A DNA stretch of 64,000 nucleotides from Sphingomonas faeni (lineage in GTDB: Bacteria > Pseudomonadota > Alphaproteobacteria > Sphingomonadales > Sphingomonadaceae). The number at the start of each line of letters is the position of its first letter. Positions within the stretch are counted from its first letter, which is position 1. The notes beneath the pieces are model-generated. The model had not been told where the DNA came from and searched no databases. It worked only from the letters and a program-made list of their open reading frames with translations. This document shows positions 50,597 through 59,363 of this stretch, piece by piece. The stretch lies in the NCBI RefSeq assembly GCF_023195535.1, contig NZ_JALPNF010000008.1, positions 1-64,000 of the forward strand, written 5' to 3'. The translations under genes and the position numbers were made by a program.

Positions 50597-51937
50597 TTAC
50601 CGATCGCCGCGGCGGACGACGATCCCGAACGAGGTCGTGACATACTGACCGAGCGCGAGCTTCAGATGGTTGTCCGCCGAATAGGGGGGCACGTCGACAT
50701 AGGCGTCCTGTTGCGTGTCGCCGAGATCATATTTGATCTGCGCGACGAAATGCCCGCGCGAGACGAGATCGACCGCGAGCCGTTCGAAATCGCGACGCCG
50801 GAACAGGACGGTGCCGCCGCTATCGATCGTCGCGTCGTTCGAGGTGAGATTGAGTTCGGTGGTGTGTACCGCGAGCCCGCCTGGATTGAGGCACTGGACC
50901 GCGTTGCGGACGAAATCGAGACCGGCCTCGATCGATCCGAGATGCTCGTACGCGCACGACGACCAGGTGAAGTCGAACCCGCGCAGGTCGGCGGGAATCG
51001 CGTTCATGTCGGCCACGCGGAACGCGACGTTGCGATCGAAGACGTCGTTTGGACAGATCTCGGGATAGCGAAGCTGGTCGAGGCCTTCGCTATGCTGGTT
51101 GGTCAGGGTCCAGTCGCGGCTGCGGACGTCGTCGGCGGCTAGATCGGTCGCCACGATCGAGCAGCCGATCGCCGCCATCGCTGCGGGCAGGGGTTCGATG
51201 CCCACGCCGAAGCCCAAACCGCGCGCCCCCGCCTTGAGCATCCCGTAACGCTCGAGCGTCTGAAGGATGTAGACGAATTCCCATTGCTTTCGATGGCGGT
51301 GCTTCGCCAGCTTGAGGCGTTCGAGCCACTGGTCATAGGCCGGCTCGTTGAACTGCGATGCGGTGCAGGTCTGCGATACCGGATCGGCCAGCGTCGCCTT
51401 GCCGTGTGCCAGCAACCGCGAGGCGCGACGGAAGACGCGTTGGCCGAAGATCGACTTGCGGGCCGCCTCGACCTGTTGCTCGAAATGCGGTTGGCGGACG
51501 GCGGCGTCGAGCAGGATCGTGAACGACTGCGCGATGGCGTCGGTCTCGGTATAGAGATGCCCGAGGACCGCATATTGCATGCCGTCGACCGCATCGAAGG
51601 TCAGCCGCATGGTCCCGCCGGCCGCGACGATCTCCTTCACGGCGATCGGCCAGGTCTTGATCGTCTCGGCCGGGCGCGATCCGTCCAGCGGCAACGCGTT
51701 GACCCGAACGATCATCGAGCCAAGCGTCGCGGTCAGCCCGGTAAAGACGAGCGAGCAGCGGACCGTGCTGCTCTCCAGCGAAACATAGCGGGTATGGAAG
51801 ACATAGGCCGGGTCTTCGGAGGATTCGGAGCCGCCAAGTCCTTGAATTCGGCTCGATCGAGTCGGCCAGAAATCGAATGGACCCGTATCTATGTCAAATG
51901 TTGCGGCGATTGCCGACGGGGAAGGCGGACTTTGCAT
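50597..51937 (-). CDS. SAM-dependent methyltransferase domain protein (capsule locus)
   Basis: A predicted class I methyltransferase, perhaps modifying a capsule sugar. It has 446 residues. Residues 1-200 are of unknown fold, with predicted beta strands (RYVSLESSTVRCSLVF, MIVRVNALPLDGSRPAE). From about 225 the Rossmann domain begins: ARGLGFGVGIEPLPAAMAAI (SAM loop), then IVATDLAADDVRSRDW. A conserved FTWSSCAYEHLGSIEAGLDF and the CLNPGGLAVHTTELNLTSND strand follow. The N-terminal half could bind carbohydrate, but that is inference. It is transcribed away from the giant glycosyltransferase gene that follows. Confidence 0.85.
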   Translation of the reverse strand: MQSPPSPSAIAATFDIDTGPFDFWPTRSSRIQGLGGSESSEDPAYVFHTRYVSLESSTVRCSLVFTGLTATLGSMIVRVNALPLDGSRPAETIKTWPIAVKEIVAAGGTMRLTFDAVDGMQYAVLGHLYTETDAIAQSFTILLDAAVRQPHFEQQVEAARKSIFGQRVFRRASRLLAHGKATLADPVSQTCTASQFNEPAYDQWLERLKLAKHRHRKQWEFVYILQTLERYGMLKAGARGLGFGVGIEPLPAAMAAIGCSIVATDLAADDVRSRDWTLTNQHSEGLDQLRYPEICPNDVFDRNVAFRVADMNAIPADLRGFDFTWSSCAYEHLGSIEAGLDFVRNAVQCLNPGGLAVHTTELNLTSNDATIDSGGTVLFRRRDFERLAVDLVSRGHFVAQIKYDLGDTQQDAYVDVPPYSADNHLKLALGQYVTTSFGIVVRRGDR

Positions 51938-51952
51938 GTTGGAGTCGTAGCG

Positions 51953-52051
51953 ATGAAGAATGTAATCGTCACTCGTTTTGCGCGGCCAAGTCCCGAAATT
52001 GTACGACTATACTTTGATCGCATATATCCTTCGTGGAGCTTTATCTTATAG
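51953..52051 (+). CDS. possible short ORF in the divergent promoter region
   Basis: ATG 51953 is preceded by GGAG at a spacing of eight bases and opens a 32-codon frame (MKNVIVTRFARPSPEIVRLY, ending SWSFIL) before TAG. It lies between two divergent genes and is therefore not a shadow. The region is visibly richer in A and T than its surroundings, as promoters usually are. It could be a leader peptide for the next gene, a gene remnant, or chance. Confidence 0.3.
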   Translation: MKNVIVTRFARPSPEIVRLYFDRIYPSWSFIL

Positions 52052-52085
52052 TGTCGGCAGCGCAGGCCCGGAATAAGAGAGACCG

Positions 52086-55000
52086 ATGAGCAACTTATTT
52101 CAGGCGGGTTTCGAGCGTTTGATGGGCAAATCAGGCAGGGTCGGGCTCGGATCCGCGGCGCGATCGGCCGAGCGGATCGCAGGCGATGCCTCGCGCGACA
52201 TTCGAGACTGGGCGGGCGCGATCGATGCCTATCGCCGGCACCTTGAAACCTTTCCCGGCGATTTCGCGATCCAGGTGCAATTGGGGCACGCGCTGAAGGA
52301 GACCCGCGATTTCGTCGCGTCGATGGAGGCCTATCATGCCGCCTACAGGATCGATGCCCGCGACTCGGATCTGCTCGTCAACATCGGCCATCTGCACAAG
52401 ATGCGTGGGCAGCAGGCGGCGGCATGCTTTGCGTATGTCGCGGGCTATGCGCTGGATGCCAATGTCGATGCGGCGACCGAACTCGGCGATCCGCAACTCG
52501 CCGCAGACATCGCGGTCGCCCGCAACGCCTTCTTCGCCGATCCGACCCGCGATCCGGTTGTCCTTGCCGCCGATCTACCGCCGCCCGCAGCGGCAGCGTC
52601 GCCAGACCCGAACCTGGTCCATGGCGACACGATCGGCTCGTCGCCCTTGTTCGACGAACGCTGGTATCGACAGCGGTACGACGTCGGCGCCGACATGGAC
52701 GCTGCCCAGCATTATGCGACCGTCGGCGCCGCCGAGGGCCATGAACCGCATCGTCTGTTCGACAGCCGCTTCTATCGCTCGCAAGTCACGGGAGACCTGT
52801 CGCCGGGCGCCAACCTGCTCGATCATTTCCTGAAAGTCGGTGGGCCGAACGGGCTCGATCCGCATCCGCTGTTCGCCGGCGCCTGGTACCGCGAACAGCA
52901 TCCCGACGCGGCCCGCGACGGCATCGTGGCGGTCCTTCACTATCTGACGACAGCGCCGGATCGCGCCGTCAGCCCGACGCCGCTGTTCGATGCGGCATGC
53001 TACCGGGGGTCGATGTCCGACATGGATCCGACGGACGGCGCGCTCATTCATTATCTGGACTATGGCGATGCCGCGGGCGTCACCCCGATCGCCGGGTTCC
53101 AGCCCGGTCGGGTTCTCGAAACCTTTGGGGGTTCGCCGATCGGAGGCGAAAGCGCGCTTGAACTATACGTGCATTTCATCGGCCGTGAGCAGGCGCTGGC
53201 CGGTGCGAAGTTCGACGAACTCCGGCCGTCCGAGTTCGGCGTCCGGCCACCACCGCTGCGCCTGGAAGCCGAGCGATCCGTCGACGAGCGGATCACCGCT
53301 GCGACCGAGGTGGTCCAGCGGCTGATCGGCAATCCCCCCGGCGGCGACGCGGGCCTGTTCCCCGACCGGTACGCTATGGCGAAGCTCGAATTGCTGCGTC
53401 GCGATCCCGCCCTGCTCGATGCCGCGGTCCGAGACCTCCACGCCGCCACCGCCGCCACGGCAACCGAGGTGGTGACGTTGTTCGGCGTGCTGCCGCTGCA
53501 CGACATTGCGCCGAACGGCGGCGATGCGGATGTCCCGCCGGCCGGGGTGCCAGGGCGCTATCGGGCGAGCCAGCGTGATCTCGCCAGCCGGTTCCGCCTC
53601 GATCACGACCGCGTCGGCACGGTGACCGAGGGGGTAAGGATTTCCATCCTGCCGATCTACCGTTCGCCGATCCTCTACCTCGAGCGGGCGCTCCTGTCGG
53701 TGCTCGCGCAGACCTACGCCAATTGGGAATTGTGCATCGTCGACGACTGTTCGCGGGAAACCGCGTTGACGGACATCGTCGAGCGGTTCTGCGCGGGCGA
53801 TGCGCGTATCAAGTTCGTTGGCGCCCGGCGCAACGGCGGGATTGCGGATGCCACCAACCGCGCGCTCGACCTGGCCACCAGCGAGTATGTCGCGTTGTTC
53901 GATCACGACGACATGCTGACGGTCGACGCGCTCGAAATCGTCGCGGCACGGATCGAAGCGGCGCCCGATACCGACTGGCTCTACAGCGACGAGTGCAAGA
54001 TCGGGACCGACGACCAGCCCGACGAACTGCTGACCAAGCCCGACTGGAGTCCGGCGCTGCTGATGTCGGTGATGTATACCGGACACCTGTCGGTATATCG
54101 ATCGTCGCTCGTCCGGTCGGTCGGTGGTTTTCGCAGCGCGTATGATTTCTCGCAGGATTACGATCTCGCGCTGCGCATTTCGGAGACCGCGCCGATCGTC
54201 CATCACATCCGCAAAATCCTGTACGGCTGGCGGATGATCGAGGGATCTGCCGCAAGCGGGGGCAAGCCCGAGGCACGGCGGACTAACATCGCTGCGGTCC
54301 AGGCGGCGATGGATCGCCGTGGCTGGGCCGGTCGCGCGATTGCGTTGCCGTCCTCGAACCGTTCGCAGGCCGACTATGCGACGTTCGATCAGCACGTCTC
54401 GATCATCATTCCGTCCGACGATTCCGCGCACATCGTCCGGACGGTGATGTCGATCGTCGCCTGGACCGCCTATTCCCGATACGAGATCGTGATCGTCACC
54501 AATTCCCGGACGGCCGCGCAGTGTCGCGAGTGGCTGGACGGACCGCGCATCCGCTTCGCGATCTTCGATGCGCCGTATAATTTCTCCGCGAAATGCAATG
54601 CCGGTGCTGCGATCGCGCAGGGCGACTATCTCGTGTTCCACAACGACGACGTGCTGGTCGTGACGCACGACTGGATCGAAGTTCTGCTGGAGCAACTCGT
54701 CCGTCCCGGGGTCGGCGGCGTCAGCCCCAAGCTGCTCTACGAGAACGGGCGTATCCAATATGCCGGCATGGCGGTTGGCCTGCGGCGACTGACGGGAACG
54801 ACATTCCACGCCTTTCCCCGCAATACCGCGACCCATTTCAACCTGGCGCAATCGACCCGCGACGTCGGCCTGTTGTGTGGCGCGTGTTGCGCGATGCCGG
54901 CCAGCCTGTTTCGGGAGCTTGGCGGATGGGATGCGCAGAACGTCGGCATCGCGCATTCCGACGTCGATCTCAGCCTGCGGATGCGCGAGGCAGGATACCG

Positions 55001-56309
55001 GCTGGTCTACACGCCGCATGCCGAGCTGATCCATATCGGCCACGCGTCGATCGGCGCCGTGATCGGGGGCGATCCCGACCTGCCGCCGGGATCGCGCTGG
55101 AAAAAAAGCAAGGCCGACATCTTCCTGCTCAAGCGCTTTCCGGCGCTGATCGCCGACGATCCGTATTTTCCGCCGACGATGAGCGGGATCAGCTATGTGG
55201 ATTCCCAAGAGCCCTATCGCATTCATCCCGGCAAGACGCGCTACGCGGGCAATGGACCCGACATCCTGATCCTGTCGCACGACCTGACCAACAGCGGTGC
55301 CCCGCGTGTCGCTGTGGACATGGCGATCGCGCTGAAACAGTCGGGCGCGTTCGTCGTCGTGACGTGCCCGACCGACGGCCCGATGCGCACCCGCCTTGCC
55401 GAGGCCGATATCCCCGTCATCATCGATGCGCTTGCACTGACCGGCACTGCGAGCTTCCGTGATTTCGCCTGCAATTTCGATACCGTGATCGTCAATACGG
55501 TCATCGGCTGGCGCGCCGTACAACAGCTAGATGCCGAAACGGAGCTACGCTGGTACATGCACGAAGCCGGGCTGATCGACGAGATGGTCCGCGACATCGA
55601 CGGATTCCACGCAGTCCTGAAATCGGCGCGCAATATCCTCGCGGTCAGCACGCGGACCGCAGCGGCGTTACGCAGGCACGGCGTGGCGTCGCGTCTGCTG
55701 GAGACCGGAATCGCCGATCCGAGGGGCCTGTATCCGGTGGCCGCGCGGTCGGACGTCGTCCGGATCGGCGTGTTCGGGTCGTTCGAGCCCCGCAAGGGCC
55801 AGGATATCGCCGCGCAGGCCTTTGCGATGATCGAACCTGGCGTCCGCGCGAATGCCACGCTCGAGTTCTTCGGCCGCGATCACGATCCCGAGTTTCAGCA
55901 GAAGGTCCGGCGCACGTGGCAACGACAGGACGGCCTCCATTTCCACGGTGAAAAGGGGCATCCGGACTATTGGTATTGCTTGGCCGATATGGACATCGTG
56001 CTGGTCCCGTCGCGCGACGATCCGCTGCCGCTGGTGGCGTCCGACGCGCTCGCGCTGGGCAAGACGATCGTGTGCAGCGACAGCACCGGGACGTCCGATT
56101 ATATCGAGCACGAGGTGTCGGGCTTCGTTTATCCCACCGCGCGCGCGGCCGATCTCGCCGCGATGCTGACCCGACTGATCGAGGATCGCGCGTTGCGGGA
56201 ATCGGTGCGGGTGCCGGCACGCGCGGTCTACGAGGCGATGTTCACGATGACGGCGTTCACCGAGCGGCTGGCGGACCGGATCGCCCCTGTCGCCGTCGGA
56301 GCTTCGTAA
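52086..56309 (+). CDS. giant glycosyltransferase: TPR, LF-WYR repeats, GT2, GT2, GT4
   Basis: A 1407-residue predicted capsule glycosyltransferase. Residues 30-140 are TPR-like (AIDAYRRHLETFPGD, QLGHALKETRDFVASMEAY, NIGHLHKMRGQQAAA). Residues 188-337 hold four repeats of about 38 residues beginning LF(D/A)-x-x-(W/F/C)YR and centred on an HY or HF. GT2 domain one begins near 516 (RISILPIYRSPILYLERAL, IVDDCS, LFDHDDM). GT2-like domain two begins near 768 (VSIIIPSDDS, VFHNDDVLV). The C-terminal GT4 domain runs from about 1059 (ILILSHDLTNSGAPRVAVDM), with FGSFEPRKGQDIA and VPSRDDPLPLVASDALALGK. No signal or membrane segment. It heads a two-gene operon. Confidence 0.88.
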   Translation: MSNLFQAGFERLMGKSGRVGLGSAARSAERIAGDASRDIRDWAGAIDAYRRHLETFPGDFAIQVQLGHALKETRDFVASMEAYHAAYRIDARDSDLLVNIGHLHKMRGQQAAACFAYVAGYALDANVDAATELGDPQLAADIAVARNAFFADPTRDPVVLAADLPPPAAAASPDPNLVHGDTIGSSPLFDERWYRQRYDVGADMDAAQHYATVGAAEGHEPHRLFDSRFYRSQVTGDLSPGANLLDHFLKVGGPNGLDPHPLFAGAWYREQHPDAARDGIVAVLHYLTTAPDRAVSPTPLFDAACYRGSMSDMDPTDGALIHYLDYGDAAGVTPIAGFQPGRVLETFGGSPIGGESALELYVHFIGREQALAGAKFDELRPSEFGVRPPPLRLEAERSVDERITAATEVVQRLIGNPPGGDAGLFPDRYAMAKLELLRRDPALLDAAVRDLHAATAATATEVVTLFGVLPLHDIAPNGGDADVPPAGVPGRYRASQRDLASRFRLDHDRVGTVTEGVRISILPIYRSPILYLERALLSVLAQTYANWELCIVDDCSRETALTDIVERFCAGDARIKFVGARRNGGIADATNRALDLATSEYVALFDHDDMLTVDALEIVAARIEAAPDTDWLYSDECKIGTDDQPDELLTKPDWSPALLMSVMYTGHLSVYRSSLVRSVGGFRSAYDFSQDYDLALRISETAPIVHHIRKILYGWRMIEGSAASGGKPEARRTNIAAVQAAMDRRGWAGRAIALPSSNRSQADYATFDQHVSIIIPSDDSAHIVRTVMSIVAWTAYSRYEIVIVTNSRTAAQCREWLDGPRIRFAIFDAPYNFSAKCNAGAAIAQGDYLVFHNDDVLVVTHDWIEVLLEQLVRPGVGGVSPKLLYENGRIQYAGMAVGLRRLTGTTFHAFPRNTATHFNLAQSTRDVGLLCGACCAMPASLFRELGGWDAQNVGIAHSDVDLSLRMREAGYRLVYTPHAELIHIGHASIGAVIGGDPDLPPGSRWKKSKADIFLLKRFPALIADDPYFPPTMSGISYVDSQEPYRIHPGKTRYAGNGPDILILSHDLTNSGAPRVAVDMAIALKQSGAFVVVTCPTDGPMRTRLAEADIPVIIDALALTGTASFRDFACNFDTVIVNTVIGWRAVQQLDAETELRWYMHEAGLIDEMVRDIDGFHAVLKSARNILAVSTRTAAALRRHGVASRLLETGIADPRGLYPVAARSDVVRIGVFGSFEPRKGQDIAAQAFAMIEPGVRANATLEFFGRDHDPEFQQKVRRTWQRQDGLHFHGEKGHPDYWYCLADMDIVLVPSRDDPLPLVASDALALGKTIVCSDSTGTSDYIEHEVSGFVYPTARAADLAAMLTRLIEDRALRESVRVPARAVYEAMFTMTAFTERLADRIAPVAVGAS

Positions 56310-56338
56310 TCGCATCCGATGACGCTGTCGCTGCGCTG

Positions 56339-58495
56339 GTGGCGGGCGCCGATGCCGCGCGGGATCGCCGCGACTGGCTGGCGGCGGCGGATGGGTATCG
56401 GGCGGTGGTGCGCATGCAGCCGCGCAACGCCGGGTGGTGGGTGCAGCTGGGTCACGCGCTGAAGGAATCGGGTGGCCTGCAGGCGGCAGGCGATGCGTAT
56501 CGGCGTGCGCTGTCGATCGATCGGTTCAACGCCGATACGCATCTTCAGCATGGTCATCTGCTCAAGATGCAAGACGACCGTGGCGGGGCGGTCGCCGCAT
56601 ATGCGCAGGCACTGCGGCTCGATCCGATGCTCGATTCCGCGCTTGGCGAACTCGTCCACCTCGGCGCTCGTGATCATATTCCAGCGGCTGTGATCGATCG
56701 TCAGGCGATGTGGCGCAGGCTCGACCGGGTGGCGGAGGCGTTGGCGGAAGCAAACGACGTTCTGCGCGCCTGGATCGGAACATCGGCGTATCCGATGGCG
56801 GCGTATGACAGATTTCGCTCGGATATCGCGGTCCGGCCGCCGCCGCCGCTTGCCACGTCGCTCGACGATCCGACAGCGCCGATGATGCTGGCGATCGATT
56901 GCCGGACAGCGACCGCGACCGCCGTGCGGGCCACATTGACGGCGTTGCTCGACCAATCGGATCGTTGCTGGGAAGCGCGGTTGGTCGAGGCGTCGGGGAT
57001 CGCCAGCCATCCCGTGGCGAGCATGCTCGTAACCGACATGCGGATCGGGTTCGAAGACGCGGGGACATACGCGCAGCGACCGGGACTGTTGATCAGCATC
57101 GACGCGGGCGTCATCCTCCACCCGCATGCCCTGGCCTGGTTGCGCTATGCAGCGGCTCGGTCGGGCGCGGCCGCGGTAACGTGCGATCATGACCGCGCAA
57201 GACGCCATTGGGCGCGCGGTCAGCGTCATGCCGAACCGGTTCTCTACGGGGTCGACGATGCGTTCTTGCGTGCCGCCGTACCGCCTCCGCTCGTGGCGAT
57301 GCGGGGAGACGCGGTGCCGCGACTGGGCGACTGCGCGGGTATTTCGGGCGCCTGTTTGCGTACCGGCATGACCGACGCCGCGCGGACGGTGCGATCGCCG
57401 GTGGTGCATGTTCCGCGTATCCTTGCGTCGATGCTCGACGATGGCGTGGAAAGGCCGATCGTACCGGGTTCGCGCGCTGGGCCGCCCGCCAGCCCCAGTG
57501 CCAGCCGCAGTGCCAGCCCCAGTGCCAGCCGCAGTGCCAGCCCCGGCCCCCCAGGTCCGCTTGCAGCGCGACGTTCGCGCATCGCCATCGTCATGCCCAC
57601 GCGGGACGAAGCGGCGATGCTGGTCGGGGCGGTCGACAGTCTCCTCGCGATGGCTGACCTGCCCGATCGGATTATCGTGATCATCGTCGACAACCGGAGC
57701 CAGGAGCCCGCGACGCACGCCGTCCTTCGAGCACGCGCCGCGCGATCCGACCATGCCGTCGTGACGATGGACGAACCCTTCAACTGGTCGCGGGCGAACA
57801 TGCTGGGTATCGCGGATCCGCTCGCGGCGGACTGCGACCTGCTGGTGTTTGCGAACAACGACGTCGTGATGCTGACGCAAGGCTGGGACCGCGCACTCGA
57901 ACAGCAGTTGCACGATCCGCAGGTCGGGATCGTCGGGGCACGGTTGCTCTACCCGGACATGACCGTCCAGCATGCCGGCATCGTGATGGGCGCCGGCGAG
58001 GGGTTGCCGCTGCACGAGGGGCGCCATGCCGCGTTCGACGACCCGGGGCCGGGCGCACGGTATGTGACCCAGCATGACGCCGCCGCGGTGACGGGCGCAT
58101 TCCTTGCCATGCGGCGCGACGTGCTGGCGCAGATCGGCGGGTTCGAGTGTGTGCGGCTGCCGATCGCCTATAACGATATCGACGTCTGTCTGCGCGCGCG
58201 CGCGGCGGGATACCGAGTGCGGTATTGCCCGCAGATCGAGTTGATCCACGACGAGTCGAAAACCCGGGGCCGGAGCCGCACAGCAGACGAAATGGCATGG
58301 GACGATGCCGAACTCGCGGATATCTATGCGCGCTGGGGCGAGGCGTTGACGATCGACCCGGGCCTTAATCCGCAATGGGCGCTGGGCGGCGCGCCGTTCG
58401 ATGGCGTGCGAGAGCCCGGCCCGAGTGAGATCCTGGCGTTTATCGACCGGTCCGGACGCGCCGATCCGTGGCACGTGACGCCAGCATCGCTCTAG
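56339..58495 (+). CDS. TPR-GT2 glycosyltransferase with Ser/Pro/Ala linker
   Basis: About 718 residues. The N-terminal TPR part (AADGYRAVVRMQPRN, QLGHALKESGGLQAAGDAY, HGHLLKMQDDRGGAVAAYAQ) is clearly related to that of the preceding gene. A middle region (about 170-370) resembles a degenerate glycosyltransferase. A low-complexity linker rich in Pro, Ala and Ser (about 380-405) leads to a GT2 domain: RIAIVMPTRDEAAMLVGAVD, IVDNRS, VFANNDVVML (metal site), AAVTGAFLAMRRDVLAQIGG and YNDIDVCLRARAAGYRV. The start is uncertain: GTG 56339 is the first reasonable codon after the upstream stop, and no good ribosome-binding site is seen. Confidence 0.82.
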   Translation: MAGADAARDRRDWLAAADGYRAVVRMQPRNAGWWVQLGHALKESGGLQAAGDAYRRALSIDRFNADTHLQHGHLLKMQDDRGGAVAAYAQALRLDPMLDSALGELVHLGARDHIPAAVIDRQAMWRRLDRVAEALAEANDVLRAWIGTSAYPMAAYDRFRSDIAVRPPPPLATSLDDPTAPMMLAIDCRTATATAVRATLTALLDQSDRCWEARLVEASGIASHPVASMLVTDMRIGFEDAGTYAQRPGLLISIDAGVILHPHALAWLRYAAARSGAAAVTCDHDRARRHWARGQRHAEPVLYGVDDAFLRAAVPPPLVAMRGDAVPRLGDCAGISGACLRTGMTDAARTVRSPVVHVPRILASMLDDGVERPIVPGSRAGPPASPSASRSASPSASRSASPGPPGPLAARRSRIAIVMPTRDEAAMLVGAVDSLLAMADLPDRIIVIIVDNRSQEPATHAVLRARAARSDHAVVTMDEPFNWSRANMLGIADPLAADCDLLVFANNDVVMLTQGWDRALEQQLHDPQVGIVGARLLYPDMTVQHAGIVMGAGEGLPLHEGRHAAFDDPGPGARYVTQHDAAAVTGAFLAMRRDVLAQIGGFECVRLPIAYNDIDVCLRARAAGYRVRYCPQIELIHDESKTRGRSRTADEMAWDDAELADIYARWGEALTIDPGLNPQWALGGAPFDGVREPGPSEILAFIDRSGRADPWHVTPASL
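57491..57546 (+). repeat. 24-bp tandem repeats encoding the linker
   Basis: The unit begins AGCCCCAGTGCCAGCCGCAG and ends TGCC, repeated 2.3 times, with a 12-bp sub-period. It encodes the Ser/Ala/Pro/Arg linker between the two halves of the TPR-GT2 protein. In-frame expansion or contraction is possible. Confidence 0.9.
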
Positions 58496-58541
58496 TGGCC
58501 GCGCGGACCCAAAGCGGCGAGCGAGCCGTTACACGGGCGTA

Positions 58542-59363
58542 ATGGCATTATCCGACTCATCCGTACCCGAACCCGACGTCGACGACCTCAAGGCCGCCGA
58601 TGCGCAGGACCTGCACCGCGCGGTTCGCGAGGAGGGGGAAGAGGAACTCGATCGCCCGGTTTCCTCGTTGTTCTTCTCGGCGCTTGCTGCGGGCATGGCG
58701 ATCGCAAGTTCGCTGATCGCCGAGGGCGCGCTGCACGCCGCGTTGCCCGATACGCCTTGGCGGTCGATCATCGTGTCGCTCGGATATCCGATCGGATTTC
58801 TCGTCGTGATCCTCGGGCGGATGCAGTTGTTCACCGAGAGCACGATCACGGCGATGCTGCCATTGGTCACCAGGCCATCGGGCTGGGCATTGCGGCGCAC
58901 GATGCGACTATGGATCGTCGTGCTGGGGGCAAATCTGCTGGGTACCGCGATCGCCGGTCTGGCGATCGCGACGGGTCTGCTCGGCGGGGCCGAACTGCGC
59001 ACCGCGATGATCGAGGTGTCGCTTGCGATTACCGAACTTTCGGCATGGGCGACTTTCGTTAATGCTGTGCCGGCCGGGTTCATGATTGCGATCCTCGCAT
59101 GGTCGCTGCCCAATGCACGCGAACAGGCATTCCTCGTGATCGGTGCGATTACCTATGTCGTGGCGATCGGCGGGTTCAGCCATTCCGTCGTTGGCTCGGT
59201 CGAAGCGTGGTTGCTGCTGTTCTCCGACCGGACCGAGATCGTGCAGACCATCGGGCTGATACTGCCAGCGATCCTTGGCAACCTGTTGGGCGGTGCGGGG
59301 TTGTTCGCGCTGTTGGCGCATGCGCAGGTACGTGGTGAAATGAACGGGCGGGATGAAAGTTGA
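58542..59363 (+). CDS. formate/nitrite transporter (FNT) family protein
   Basis: An inner-membrane channel of the FNT family, which passes small monovalent anions such as formate or nitrite. It has 273 residues. An acidic cytoplasmic N-terminus (DDLKAADAQDLHRAVREEGE) is followed by six membrane helices. FFSALAAGMAIASSLI starts the first, and the half-helix regions are marked by GRMQLFTESTITAML (about 97-111) and GGFSHSVVGSVEAWLLL (about 209-225). The pattern is closest to the YfdC-like subgroup. It overlaps the PAP2 gene by one base (TGATG), so the two are coupled. Confidence 0.92.
   Translation: MALSDSSVPEPDVDDLKAADAQDLHRAVREEGEEELDRPVSSLFFSALAAGMAIASSLIAEGALHAALPDTPWRSIIVSLGYPIGFLVVILGRMQLFTESTITAMLPLVTRPSGWALRRTMRLWIVVLGANLLGTAIAGLAIATGLLGGAELRTAMIEVSLAITELSAWATFVNAVPAGFMIAILAWSLPNAREQAFLVIGAITYVVAIGGFSHSVVGSVEAWLLLFSDRTEIVQTIGLILPAILGNLLGGAGLFALLAHAQVRGEMNGRDES

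Noticed and set aside
53163-55523. Long minus-strand open frame across the giant glycosyltransferase
   Set aside because: Antisense shadow with no recognisable motif; the plus-strand frame has GT2 and GT4 domains in order. The same applies to 56228-58474.
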